This document shows, piece by piece, positions 5,312 to 11,800 of a DNA stretch of 13,032 nucleotides. Each line of letters starts with the position of its first letter. The stretch's first letter is position 1. The translations under genes were made by a program, and so were the position numbers. The notes below the pieces were generated by a model. The model saw only the letters and a list, made by a program, of their open reading frames with translations, did no database searches and was not told the origin of the DNA. Location of the stretch: NCBI GenBank assembly GCA_900548125.1, contig URJN01000030.1, positions 1 through 13,032 of the forward strand. Direction: 5' to 3'. The stretch comes from an uncultured Eubacteriales bacterium. GTDB taxonomy: Bacteria > Bacillota > Clostridia > Christensenellales > Aristaeellaceae.

Positions 5312-6982
5312 ATGGAGAAATACGGCATGGGCGACGTACGGCAGAGCCGGAAAAAATGGGACGCGGCGGAGAACCAGCCGCTGACGGCACGGGAGAAGGA
5401 ACTGGTCGAGCGGGGATACACCCTGTTCGACTTTTTCTATGACCAGCTGAGGGAAGAACACGAGGAGATGAAACGGGCGCGGAGGATACGCGACCACAAG
5501 GGAGAGCGGAGCGCGACGGCACCGACGAGCAACACGCTGGGGAGCTGCGTGGACAACATGATTGCCGACCAGATCGACAACCTGCCGGAGGCGGTGATGC
5601 TGCCCGAAAGGGAGGAGACGGCGAACAGCGCGGAGGAGATGGAGGACGTGGTGAGCTTTGTACTCTATCACGCGGGATGGCCGGGCAAATATCAGACGAT
5701 GATGGAGGACGCCATCGTGACGGGCACGGGCGTGGCGCAGGTATTTTGGGACGAGGAGCTGGAGGACGGCGCGGGCATGGTTTCCGTATTGGCGTGGCAT
5801 CCGGAGGACTTCTACCCCGACCCGATGTACGAGGACATTCAGGACGGGCGGGGCTGTTTCAAGGTGACGCACACGACGGTCGCGTGGATTGAGGAGCATT
5901 ATCCGCATGCGCGGGGATATGTTACGGGCGACGCATACGGCGAAGAGGACGCGGGCGAATTCGAAACGCCGGAAGGGGACGAGCGTGCGCTGCTGATTGA
6001 GTTCTGGTACAAGCGATACGACGCGGGAAGCCGAAGGACGTTTGTACACATGGCGCAGTTTGCGGGGCATGCGCTGCTCTTCAGCACGGAGACCGGATAT
6101 GGCGCGGAAGGCGGGGCCTATCCCGAAGGCGTTTATGCGCACGGGCAATATCCCTTCACGCTATACAAATTCCGCGATTCATGGCGAAAGCCTTTTGGCA
6201 AGGGGCTGATTCACGATTACAGCGGGACGCAGGCTGCCATCGACCGATACGCCAAGTACATCGACGACAACGCCCGCGAATCGAGCGTACAGCGGCATTT
6301 CATTCGGCGCGGAAGCGGCGTCAATCCGGACGATGTGGCGGACATGCGCAAGACCATCATTGAATGGGAGGGCAACGACATCCGCGAGGTGATGCAGACG
6401 GTGCAGGCGTCGCCGCTGAACGGGCAGGTTTACGAAATGATGTGCTACATGGCGGACGCGATGAAGCAGGACTGCGGACAGAACCAGTTTACGCGAGGCG
6501 AAGGCGGCTTAAACGTGACGGCGGGAACAGCCATCCACTACTTACAGGAGGCGGGCGGCAAGATCACGAGGTGGCACACGGAGAGATTCAAGGACGCATT
6601 CAGGCGGATGGTCGAGCAGATTCTCTGGGTGTTGAGCGAATACATGGAGCCGGGGCGGAAGCTGCGAATCGTCGGCGGATGGAACTCAAGCGGCGGGATG
6701 CGGGAGAGGATCATCGAGCTGATTGCGCCGAGCAAAAACGGAGGGGCGTTGCCGCGTCCGGCGTACACGGTGCGCGTACAGGTACAGAAGAACAACCCGA
6801 GCCAGATTCAGGCAGACAACGAATTTTTGATGCAGGCGGTCAAGATCTGCGCGGACGCGGGGAAACCGCTGCCGCCGGAGAGCGTCATTCGGCTGATGGA
6901 GGGATATCGGACGAGGGACAGCGTGCTGCGGGCGGTGAGAGAGAACGAAAGGAGCGAAGAAAATGGACGAAAGAACGCTTGA
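5312..6982 (+). CDS. Portal protein (podovirus/P22-like)
   Basis: The 556-residue protein would form the dodecameric ring at one capsid vertex, through which DNA enters and leaves and to which TerL and connector proteins bind. Segments typical of P22-like portals include the helical N-terminus LFDFFYDQLREEHEEMKRAR (about 38-57), DAIVTGTGVAQVFWD (133-147) and WHPEDFYPDP (162-171). Further on are FGKGLIHDYSGTQAAIDRY (295-313) and a long stem helix with TAGTAIHYLQEAGGKITRWH (about 403-422). ATG 5312 follows GGGAG (5300-5304) with a 7-nt spacer; the alternative ATG at 5279 has no such site. Its end overlaps the next gene by 20 nt. It is displaced from terL by the insert but appears full length, which argues against decay of the module. 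Confidence 0.9.
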   Translation: MEKYGMGDVRQSRKKWDAAENQPLTAREKELVERGYTLFDFFYDQLREEHEEMKRARRIRDHKGERSATAPTSNTLGSCVDNMIADQIDNLPEAVMLPEREETANSAEEMEDVVSFVLYHAGWPGKYQTMMEDAIVTGTGVAQVFWDEELEDGAGMVSVLAWHPEDFYPDPMYEDIQDGRGCFKVTHTTVAWIEEHYPHARGYVTGDAYGEEDAGEFETPEGDERALLIEFWYKRYDAGSRRTFVHMAQFAGHALLFSTETGYGAEGGAYPEGVYAHGQYPFTLYKFRDSWRKPFGKGLIHDYSGTQAAIDRYAKYIDDNARESSVQRHFIRRGSGVNPDDVADMRKTIIEWEGNDIREVMQTVQASPLNGQVYEMMCYMADAMKQDCGQNQFTRGEGGLNVTAGTAIHYLQEAGGKITRWHTERFKDAFRRMVEQILWVLSEYMEPGRKLRIVGGWNSSGGMRERIIELIAPSKNGGALPRPAYTVRVQVQKNNPSQIQADNEFLMQAVKICADAGKPLPPESVIRLMEGYRTRDSVLRAVRENERSEENGRKNA

Positions 6983-7394
6983 GAATGAAGTGACGGTAGA
7001 CGAGCTGGAGGAAAACCTGACCGGAGACATGGAGCAGGAGCAGCCGGAGGAGGAGAGCCGCGAGGCGGACGAGATGATGGCGGCGATTCGGGCGGGGCTT
7101 GCCGAGTTATTTGAGGACGGCTGGACGACGGCGGAGATGGCGGCGTTCACGCAGGACGAGCAGGTACGCGGCGAAATTGCGATGGGGCACGGTGTACAGC
7201 GTGCGGCATGTGCCTACTTACGCAGGAGCATGGCGGCGCCGCATCGCTACGGCGTACCGACGGCGAGAACGACGGCGGCGGGTTCGGTGAAGCCGGACAA
7301 CCGAATCGAGCACATGACGGACAGGCAATTTGATGCGTTTTCGCGCAGAGCGCGTGCGGCGATGATGGAAGGGCGAAAGGTACGCATCGAGTGA
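6963..7394 (+). CDS. Putative scaffolding protein (small, acidic)
   Basis: The 143-residue protein starts 20 nt before the portal stop, behind AAAGGAG (6948-6954, 8-nt spacer). Residues 1-45 are very acidic and likely disordered (for example EQEQPEEESREADEM). A helical middle contains ELFEDGW and FTQDEQVRG. A short basic C-terminal helical hairpin reads MTDRQFDAFSRRARAAMMEG, ending RKVRIE. Position between portal and capsid genes, acidic disorder and a basic C-terminal hairpin are features of phage scaffolds, whose C-terminus binds the capsid protein during procapsid assembly. At 143 residues it is short for a scaffold. The role is inferred; it could also be a portal-associated accessory protein. 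Confidence 0.55.
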   Translation: MDERTLENEVTVDELEENLTGDMEQEQPEEESREADEMMAAIRAGLAELFEDGWTTAEMAAFTQDEQVRGEIAMGHGVQRAACAYLRRSMAAPHRYGVPTARTTAAGSVKPDNRIEHMTDRQFDAFSRRARAAMMEGRKVRIE

Positions 7395-7483
7395 CGGGGG
7401 CGAGGGACGGGAGGACGAGGGGGAGTGATGGGGCTGCCGATCCGGGAAACTCGCATGGTCGCGCAAGCACTCCCTGCGATTTC

Positions 7484-7602
7484 CGATTTCCGTCACGCTG
7501 AATCCCGCACAGCGGGCGCGTGACTCCAATCCCCAAACCCCGCCTGAGGGACGATTGTCCCTCAGACTCCCATCTCCGCTTCGCGGCGGTTTGAAGAAGG
7601 GG
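7484..7602 (+). repeat. Structured intergenic repeat, copy B
   Basis: Full second copy of the block at 1-117. Stem GTCACGC (7492-7498) with GCGTGAC (7518-7524) encloses CCCGC (7504-7508) with GCGGG (7512-7516). Hairpin CTGAGGGAC (7544-7552) with GTCCCTCAG (7557-7565) follows, then CCGCTTCGCGG within the conserved tail. Three stem positions differ from copy A as matched pairs. Confidence 0.85.
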
Positions 7603-7610
7603 GAGAGGGA

Positions 7611-7687
7611 TGGATTGCGATGCAATCCATCCAAGTGGAAAGTCCAGAAAACTCAGTTTTCTGGCAGGTTTTAGGGCAGAGCCCTAA
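7611..7687 (+). repeat. Three consecutive perfect hairpins (repeat tail)
   Basis: TGGATTGC (7611-7618) pairs with GCAATCCA (7622-7629). CCAGAAAACT (7644-7653) pairs with AGTTTTCTGG (7655-7664). TTAGGGC (7671-7677) pairs with GCCCTAA (7681-7687). All arms are perfect. None is followed by a T-tract, so these are not standard terminators. Confidence 0.85.
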
Positions 7688-7747
7688 CGTAATCCCAACG
7701 TAACCCCAGCGTAACTTATTGAACTGAAAACACAAGGAGGAAGAAAG

Positions 7748-8692
7748 ATGGCTTATACGAATACGGACACGAATATGACGACGAGCAGCGCGTTGAGCGC
7801 GGGCATGCAGACCTACTACAACCGTGAGCTGCTGCGCACGTTTGAACCGAACCTGGTGCATTTGCAGTTTGGCGATGAGCATCGCATGCCGCCGCACAGC
7901 GGACTGGTGATGAACATGCGCAAAATCATTCCGCTGGAAACGAACACCAAGGCCCTCAGCGAGGGCGACCCGGGCGACAGCGTGATGCTGGCGGAGACGG
8001 AGGTGACGGTGCAGCTTCAGCAGTACGGCGAATATGCGCGATGCACGGACAAGCTCGACCTGACGCATCTGGACATGGACATCATGCGCCGAACGAAGCT
8101 CTTCGGCGACGCGGGTGCGCGAAGCATTGACGCGGTGGTGCGCGAGGAGCTTGCCAAATGCGCCAACGTGATTTACGCGGGCGGCAAGACGAGCCGCGCC
8201 GCGCTGACCCCCGCGGACAAGCTGACCAGCAGGGAGCTGCGCCGGGCGGTCAAGATGCTCAAGAAAAACCACGCGCAGACCTTCGGCGGCTACTACATCG
8301 CCATCGTAGGTCCGGACACGATGTATGACTTGCAGGAGGACGAGGCTTTCATCAAGGTCAGCCAGTATCAGGACAAGGAGAACATCTACACGGGCGAAAT
8401 CGGTCGGCTGTTCGGCGTGCGTCTGGTTGAAACGACGGAAGCCAAGGTTTTCGGCGGCGCGGGCGCGGAGAAGGCGGACGTGGCAAGCGTGATCGTACTG
8501 GGTCAGTATGCCTACGGCATCACGAGCCTGAAGGGGGCAAAGCCGCGAGTGATTGTCAAGCCGGCGGGCAGCGCGGGCACGGCAGACCCGCTCGACCAAA
8601 TCAGCACGGTCGGCTGGAAGATGGACGGCTTCGGCGTGAAAATGCTGCAGCCGGAGTATGCGGTGCGAATCGAGTGCGGATTCAGCGCGTAA
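7748..8692 (+). CDS. Major capsid protein, N4-gp56 family
   Basis: The 314-residue protein should form the icosahedral shell in an HK97-like fold. Family signatures include IPLETNTKALSEGDPGD (61-77), LTSRELRRAVKMLKK (159-173) and YYIAIVGPDTMYDL (182-195). IYTGEIGRLFGVRLVETTEA (213-232) and the C-terminal DPLDQISTVGWKMDGFGVKM (280-299) complete the set. This combination is characteristic of the N4-gp56 capsid family, common in podovirus-like phages and gut prophages. ATG 7748 follows AAGGAGG (7734-7740) with a 7-nt spacer. The gene is flanked on both sides by palindromic repeats rather than abutting its neighbours. This may matter for making far more of this protein than of portal or terminase. 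Confidence 0.93.
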   Translation: MAYTNTDTNMTTSSALSAGMQTYYNRELLRTFEPNLVHLQFGDEHRMPPHSGLVMNMRKIIPLETNTKALSEGDPGDSVMLAETEVTVQLQQYGEYARCTDKLDLTHLDMDIMRRTKLFGDAGARSIDAVVREELAKCANVIYAGGKTSRAALTPADKLTSRELRRAVKMLKKNHAQTFGGYYIAIVGPDTMYDLQEDEAFIKVSQYQDKENIYTGEIGRLFGVRLVETTEAKVFGGAGAEKADVASVIVLGQYAYGITSLKGAKPRVIVKPAGSAGTADPLDQISTVGWKMDGFGVKMLQPEYAVRIECGFSA

Positions 8693-8855
8693 GGAACGGC
8701 AAAAGCCTTAAATCGCGAAAAAAGGTGAAACCGGCGTGAAGCGCGGGCGGGGAATTTTGGAAAAAGCGGCATCGGATGGAACGGATGCGCAGATTCAAGC
8801 CCCGCCTTCGCTTCGCTTGATTTTTGAAATGAATGAAACAGAGGAGGAAAGAAAA
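8693..8855. repeat. Short gap with a degenerate repeat fragment
   Basis: No gene. GGCGGGG (8746-8752) can pair with CCCCGCC (8800-8806). CAAGC (8796-8800) can pair with GCTTG (8815-8819), around a CTTCGCTTCGC core like the tail of the other repeats. The ribosome binding site of the next gene (8841-8847) follows. Confidence 0.5.
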
Positions 8856-9137
8856 ATGGCGAACATGGGAACGAACACGACGACAACGATGAAAAAGACC
8901 AGCGTGGTTTTGGCGGGAAAGTGCGCCAAGACGCAGGCAAGCCTCAGAAAGCTGATGAGCGACGCGGGATGCGCGGACGGGGAGACCCTGAAGGTGAATC
9001 TGCCGCTGGCGCCCGGAAGCAAGGACGATGTGGTTTTTGCGGGGCTGAACGGCGTGAGCTTCTACTTCCAGAGGGGCAAGACGGTGGAGATGCCCGCGGC
9101 GGTGGCGGAGATTCTGAAAAACTGCGGGGAAATGTAA
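8856..9137 (+). CDS. Small capsid-associated protein (putative decoration, hypothetical)
   Basis: The 93-residue protein sits directly after the capsid gene. A flexible Thr/Asn-rich start (MANMGTNTTTTMKK) is followed by a compact part with VFAGLNGVSFYFQRGKTVEM (about 59-78) and a final helix AAVAEILKN. The NGVSF-x-F-x-RGK-x-VEMP pattern resembles short phage structural proteins that carry a beta-hairpin before a C-terminal helix. ATG 8856 has GAGGAGG (8841-8847) with an 8-nt spacer, so the longer frame from 8736 is rejected. By position it may be a head decoration or cement protein; I cannot name the family. It is bounded by repeats on both sides. Confidence 0.6.
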   Translation: MANMGTNTTTTMKKTSVVLAGKCAKTQASLRKLMSDAGCADGETLKVNLPLAPGSKDDVVFAGLNGVSFYFQRGKTVEMPAAVAEILKNCGEM

Positions 9138-9418
9138 GAAGGGGATGCGGTTTTCATTCTGAAGCTGCCGCGAGAGAGAAAGGGAGTTTCTCTGGCAGGA
9201 ATTGTACTGAAAGAGATGGATACAGAGGAGAGCGATGAAGACGGGAAATAACGCAGACAGGCTTAAACAGAATCAGGGATCGCTTCGCTCCCTGATTCAC
9301 ATTTTTGCTGCGCAATGGGTTACGACGGGGCTGCCGCCCCGTTCCCTGCTTGGGGATTTTATCCCCAAACCCCATCTTCGCTTCGCGGCGGCTTTAAGAG
9401 AGAAAGGAGTGAAGGAAG
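9138..9418. other. 281-nt repeat-filled gap before the connector gene
   Basis: No supported gene. It contains a compound hairpin: CTGCC (9165-9169) with GGCAG (9194-9198) around AGAGAAA (9175-9181) with TTTCTCT (9187-9193). Structured repeat copy C (9270-9400) follows, ending at AAAGGAG (9403-9409) for the connector gene. A frame from 9235 crosses the repeats and is rejected. Confidence 0.65.
9270..9400 (+). repeat. Structured intergenic repeat, copy C (rearranged modules)
   Basis: Hairpins: GAATCAGGGA (9270-9279) with TCCCTGATTC (9289-9298); ACGGGGC (9325-9331) with GCCCCGT (9336-9342); TTGGGGAT (9350-9357) with ATCCCCAA (9361-9368). The block ends in CTTCGCTTCGCGGCGG, the same tail as copies A and B. 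The tail is conserved, while the upstream palindromes differ. Confidence 0.8.
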
Positions 9419-9991
9419 ATGACGCTGAGCCAGATCATCGCGCAAGCCCTGCGGCAGCTCGGGGAAGACCCGCAGGACGTGAACGAATACGAGGAGACAT
9501 TCAAAATCTATGCGAACATGGGCTATGACATCGCGGTGAGAGAATATCTCAAGCCCAAGAGGATGATGTGCCTGACCATCTGCGAGGACGGATGCGCCGC
9601 GGTGCTGGGATATGTCGTCAACCGGGTGATTCAGCTGACGGACGAGGACGGACGGGACGTCGCCTTTGATTTGGCAGGGGACGGAAGAAGCCTTACCGTA
9701 TGGCGGGACGACCTGAAGGGAAAGACGCTGCGGGCGCTCTGCGAGGTCGGCTTCCCGCCGCTGGAGGACGGAGAGGACGTGCCGCAGATTCCGGAATTCG
9801 CGCACGCGGCGCTGGCGGACTACATCTGCTACCGCCATCTATCCAGCGGCAATCTCGCCAAGCAGAGCCGGGCACAGTTTTTTAAGAACTGCTTCTATCA
9901 GGAGATGAACCGCATCCGTCCACAGGGCATGGGCAGCGTGACGAGGCGGCGCAACCTGTATGAGGTGACGGACGTGAGGTATCACAGATGA
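9419..9991 (+). CDS. Head-tail connector (adaptor) protein
   Basis: The 190-residue protein has N-terminal helices (residues 1-45: LSQIIAQALRQLGED, then KIYANMGYDIAVREYL). A beta-rich middle (48-112) and C-terminal helices (126-168: EFAHAALADYICYRH, RAQFFKNCFYQEMNRIRP) follow. Size, fold pattern and position between capsid genes and a tail-hub protein match the adaptors that bind below the portal in podoviruses (P22 gp4 or T7 gp11 position). The exact family is not certain. ATG 9419 is 9 nt after AAAGGAG (9403-9409), right at the end of repeat copy C. The stop overlaps the next start as ATGA (9988-9991), giving translational coupling. Confidence 0.7.
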   Translation: MTLSQIIAQALRQLGEDPQDVNEYEETFKIYANMGYDIAVREYLKPKRMMCLTICEDGCAAVLGYVVNRVIQLTDEDGRDVAFDLAGDGRSLTVWRDDLKGKTLRALCEVGFPPLEDGEDVPQIPEFAHAALADYICYRHLSSGNLAKQSRAQFFKNCFYQEMNRIRPQGMGSVTRRRNLYEVTDVRYHR

Positions 9992-11478
9992 GCATCAGCG
10001 ACAGCGATTACGAAGGAAAATTCACCATCCCCACGCCCAAGGGCATCTATCAGGCGGCGGGCGACACGAACATCAACGCGGACTACGCCTACCGAGCGCA
10101 GAACATCCGGACGGAGCGCGGGCTTCTGGCGTCGGCATACGGCACGAGCCGCGCCTTTCCGTCGCTGGGGGCGCAAATCAAGACGCTGACGCGGTTTTAC
10201 AGGCGGTCAAGACCGGACGACGCGGACGTATACGTCGCGGCTGCCGGGGGCGCGATTTACACCTACACGCTGGGAACAGAGGGCTGGATCAAGCGGTCGG
10301 AGGGGTACAAGAGCGACGAATGGAGCAGCGTCACCTATGAAGCAGCGGACGGCGGGGAGACGGTGGACATCCTGATCCTTTCCAACGAAAAGGACGGGAT
10401 GATCGCGGTATACGGCAACGACCTGCGGGTAGAGAAAAAGACGCTGACCATTGGCGACGCATACAGCGAGGTCAAGTTTGCCGTGCTGGGGCGGCACGCG
10501 GAGCGCATATGGGGAACGGGCGCGGAGGGCTATCCGGACAGCATCTTCTATTCGCGCCCGTATGACCCGTTCAACTGGACGGACGTGCCGGAAACGCCTG
10601 AGCTGGGCGGCGGCGTCATCAACCAGCCGACGTGGGACGGCGACAGGTTCATATCGCTTGAGCCGTTCGGCGGGTATCTGCTGGCGGTCAAGGAGCGGAC
10701 AATCTTCGAGATACGCGGGACAGACCCGAGCAGCTTCACGATTACGGAGGCATACGGCACAGACGGTCCGGTAGAGGAGCGCACCATCTGCACGGACAGG
10801 ACGAGCATGCTGTACCTGTCGCAGAGCGGCATCGGCTTATACGACGGAAGCACGCTGCGGCTGCTCAGCCGGGACGCGCTGTATGAAACGATGCGGATGC
10901 GGATGGACGGGATGGACGGCGCGGCGCGGGCGTGCATATGCGACCACGTCTACTATCTGGCGATGTGCGTCAGGGAAAGCGAAAACGAGACGCTGACGGA
11001 AAACAACACGGTCATTGAATACGACACGGAGCGCGGAACGTTCATGCTGAGGAAAGGCATCCGCGTCAAGGACTTTTTCGCAATAAACGGCAGGGTCTAC
11101 TACACGCAGGCGGAAAGCCCGTACGAGGTCTTGCTCTACAACGCGAGGGAGAACGAGGGAAGCTATCTGGATATGCCGATGGAGTGCATATGGGAAACGC
11201 CGTGGCTGGACTTGGGCAAGGCGTACATGAAGCGGGACTACCTGCTGCGCTTTACGGCGGACGCGGACGAAAACGACCTGCCGCTTGAAATCACGATACA
11301 GACCGAGAAGCGGGAAAAGACGCGGACGGTGCTTTTGCAAAGGGACAGGCGGGACTATCGGGTCAAGATTCAGATTGCGGGCGTTCGGATGAAGCTGAGG
11401 ATTCGCAGTCACGCGAAGCCTGCCGGATGGCGAATCTACGGCGGGGTTCAGGTGGAATATTCGCTGGATGAGGTGTAG
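9988..11478 (+). CDS. Tail-hub/tubular structural protein, beta-propeller-like
   Basis: The 496-residue protein is almost wholly beta-strand in pattern. The N-terminal part contains the block QNIRTERGLLASAYGT (38-53). Repeated strands with bulky aromatics follow, including RIWGTGAEGYPDSIFYSRPY (173-192) followed by DPFNW, a motif pattern common in phage tail-hub proteins. After it come RFISLEPFGGYLLAVKE (220-236) and FEIRG (240-244). The C-terminal quarter shifts to strands with basic charge (KREKTRTVLLQRDRRDYRVK). The likely role is the nozzle or stopper below the connector, at the position of T7 gp12 or P22 gp10. The start is coupled to the connector by ATGA. It is followed immediately by a pair of inverted repeats. 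Confidence 0.7.
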   Translation: MSISDSDYEGKFTIPTPKGIYQAAGDTNINADYAYRAQNIRTERGLLASAYGTSRAFPSLGAQIKTLTRFYRRSRPDDADVYVAAAGGAIYTYTLGTEGWIKRSEGYKSDEWSSVTYEAADGGETVDILILSNEKDGMIAVYGNDLRVEKKTLTIGDAYSEVKFAVLGRHAERIWGTGAEGYPDSIFYSRPYDPFNWTDVPETPELGGGVINQPTWDGDRFISLEPFGGYLLAVKERTIFEIRGTDPSSFTITEAYGTDGPVEERTICTDRTSMLYLSQSGIGLYDGSTLRLLSRDALYETMRMRMDGMDGAARACICDHVYYLAMCVRESENETLTENNTVIEYDTERGTFMLRKGIRVKDFFAINGRVYYTQAESPYEVLLYNARENEGSYLDMPMECIWETPWLDLGKAYMKRDYLLRFTADADENDLPLEITIQTEKREKTRTVLLQRDRRDYRVKIQIAGVRMKLRIRSHAKPAGWRIYGGVQVEYSLDEV

Positions 11479-11525
11479 CCCTCTCAGACGCTACGCGCCA
11501 GCTCCCCCAAAGGGGGAGCCAAGGG
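11479..11525 (+). repeat. About 50-bp palindromic repeat, copy F
   Basis: It begins directly after the stop codon: CCCTCTCAG, a short imperfect stem, then GCTCCCCC (11501-11508) with GGGGGAGC (11512-11519) and CAAGGG. Same orientation as 3068-3120, and opposite to the copy 30 nt downstream. Confidence 0.8.
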
Positions 11526-11553
11526 TGCTGCGATATGAAAATTGGATTTGCAA

Positions 11554-11612
11554 AAGCCCCTTGCCTCTCCCTCTGGGAGAGGTGGCAGCCGCAAGGCTGA
11601 CGGAGAGGGCGG
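11554..11612 (-). repeat. About 50-bp palindromic repeat, copy G (inverted partner of F)
   Basis: CCTCTCCC (11564-11571) pairs with GGGAGAGG (11575-11582). CAGCC (11586-11590) pairs with GGCTG (11595-11599) around a GCAA loop. On the minus strand it reads CCCTCTCC, stem, CTCTCCC...GGGAGAG, CAAGGG, as in copies E and F. With F it forms an inverted doublet around about 30 nt. The next gene's GGGGAGG (11611-11617) lies at its edge. Confidence 0.8.
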
Positions 11613-11622
11613 GGAGGAAAAA

Positions 11623-11796
11623 ATGGCATTCAAGCAGCCGAGAGTGCCGCAGGATAGCGGCAGACTGGCGGAATACGTCAGGAATCTGGGGATGTTTCTG
11701 CGCGACTTCTGCATGGCGAGCTGGAACGCGGACAGGATGAAGGACGCGGAAATCGAGAAAATCAAAAAGCGGCTGGACGCGCTCGAAGGGAAGTGA
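11623..11796 (+). CDS. 57-residue helical protein (hypothetical phage protein)
   Basis: ATG 11623 is 5 nt after GGGGAGG (11611-11617), which overlaps the outer end of repeat copy G, so the repeat may supply the translation signal. The product is helical: a Pro-containing start (MAFKQPRVPQ), an aromatic helix (YVRNLGMFLRDFCMASW) and a charged C-terminal helix (EIEKIKKRLDALEG) with heptad spacing that suits a short coiled coil. It ends 4 nt before the next gene. I do not recognise it. By position it could be a small tail or assembly-chaperone protein. The longer frame from 11542 runs through the repeat and is rejected. Confidence 0.65.
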   Translation: MAFKQPRVPQDSGRLAEYVRNLGMFLRDFCMASWNADRMKDAEIEKIKKRLDALEGK

Positions 11797-11800
11797 AGAC

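Larger units (their letters stand above)
7395..7747. other. 353-nt repeat-filled gap before the capsid gene
   Basis: No gene is seen. The gap holds a direct repeat of CGATTTCC (7476-7491), structured repeat copy B (7484-7602) and three more perfect hairpins (7611-7687), ending at the capsid gene's AAGGAGG (7734-7740). No clear promoter is visible. Confidence 0.7.

Noticed and set aside
5102..6148. 348-codon minus-strand frame over the start of portal
   Set aside because: Shadow of the GC-rich portal gene; it also runs through the IS110 non-coding end, with no family signature.
7484..7687. CRISPR-like or terminator array
   Set aside because: The units are different palindromes without constant repeats and unique spacers, and no T-tracts follow, so neither CRISPR nor classic terminators fit.
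7562..8599. 345-codon minus-strand frame over the capsid gene
   Set aside because: Antisense to a clear N4-gp56 capsid gene; the His/Arg/Val-rich composition is typical of a shadow frame.
9235..9528. 97-codon plus frame after the decoration gene
   Set aside because: It is translated repeat copy C and runs out of frame into the connector gene, which has its own good start.
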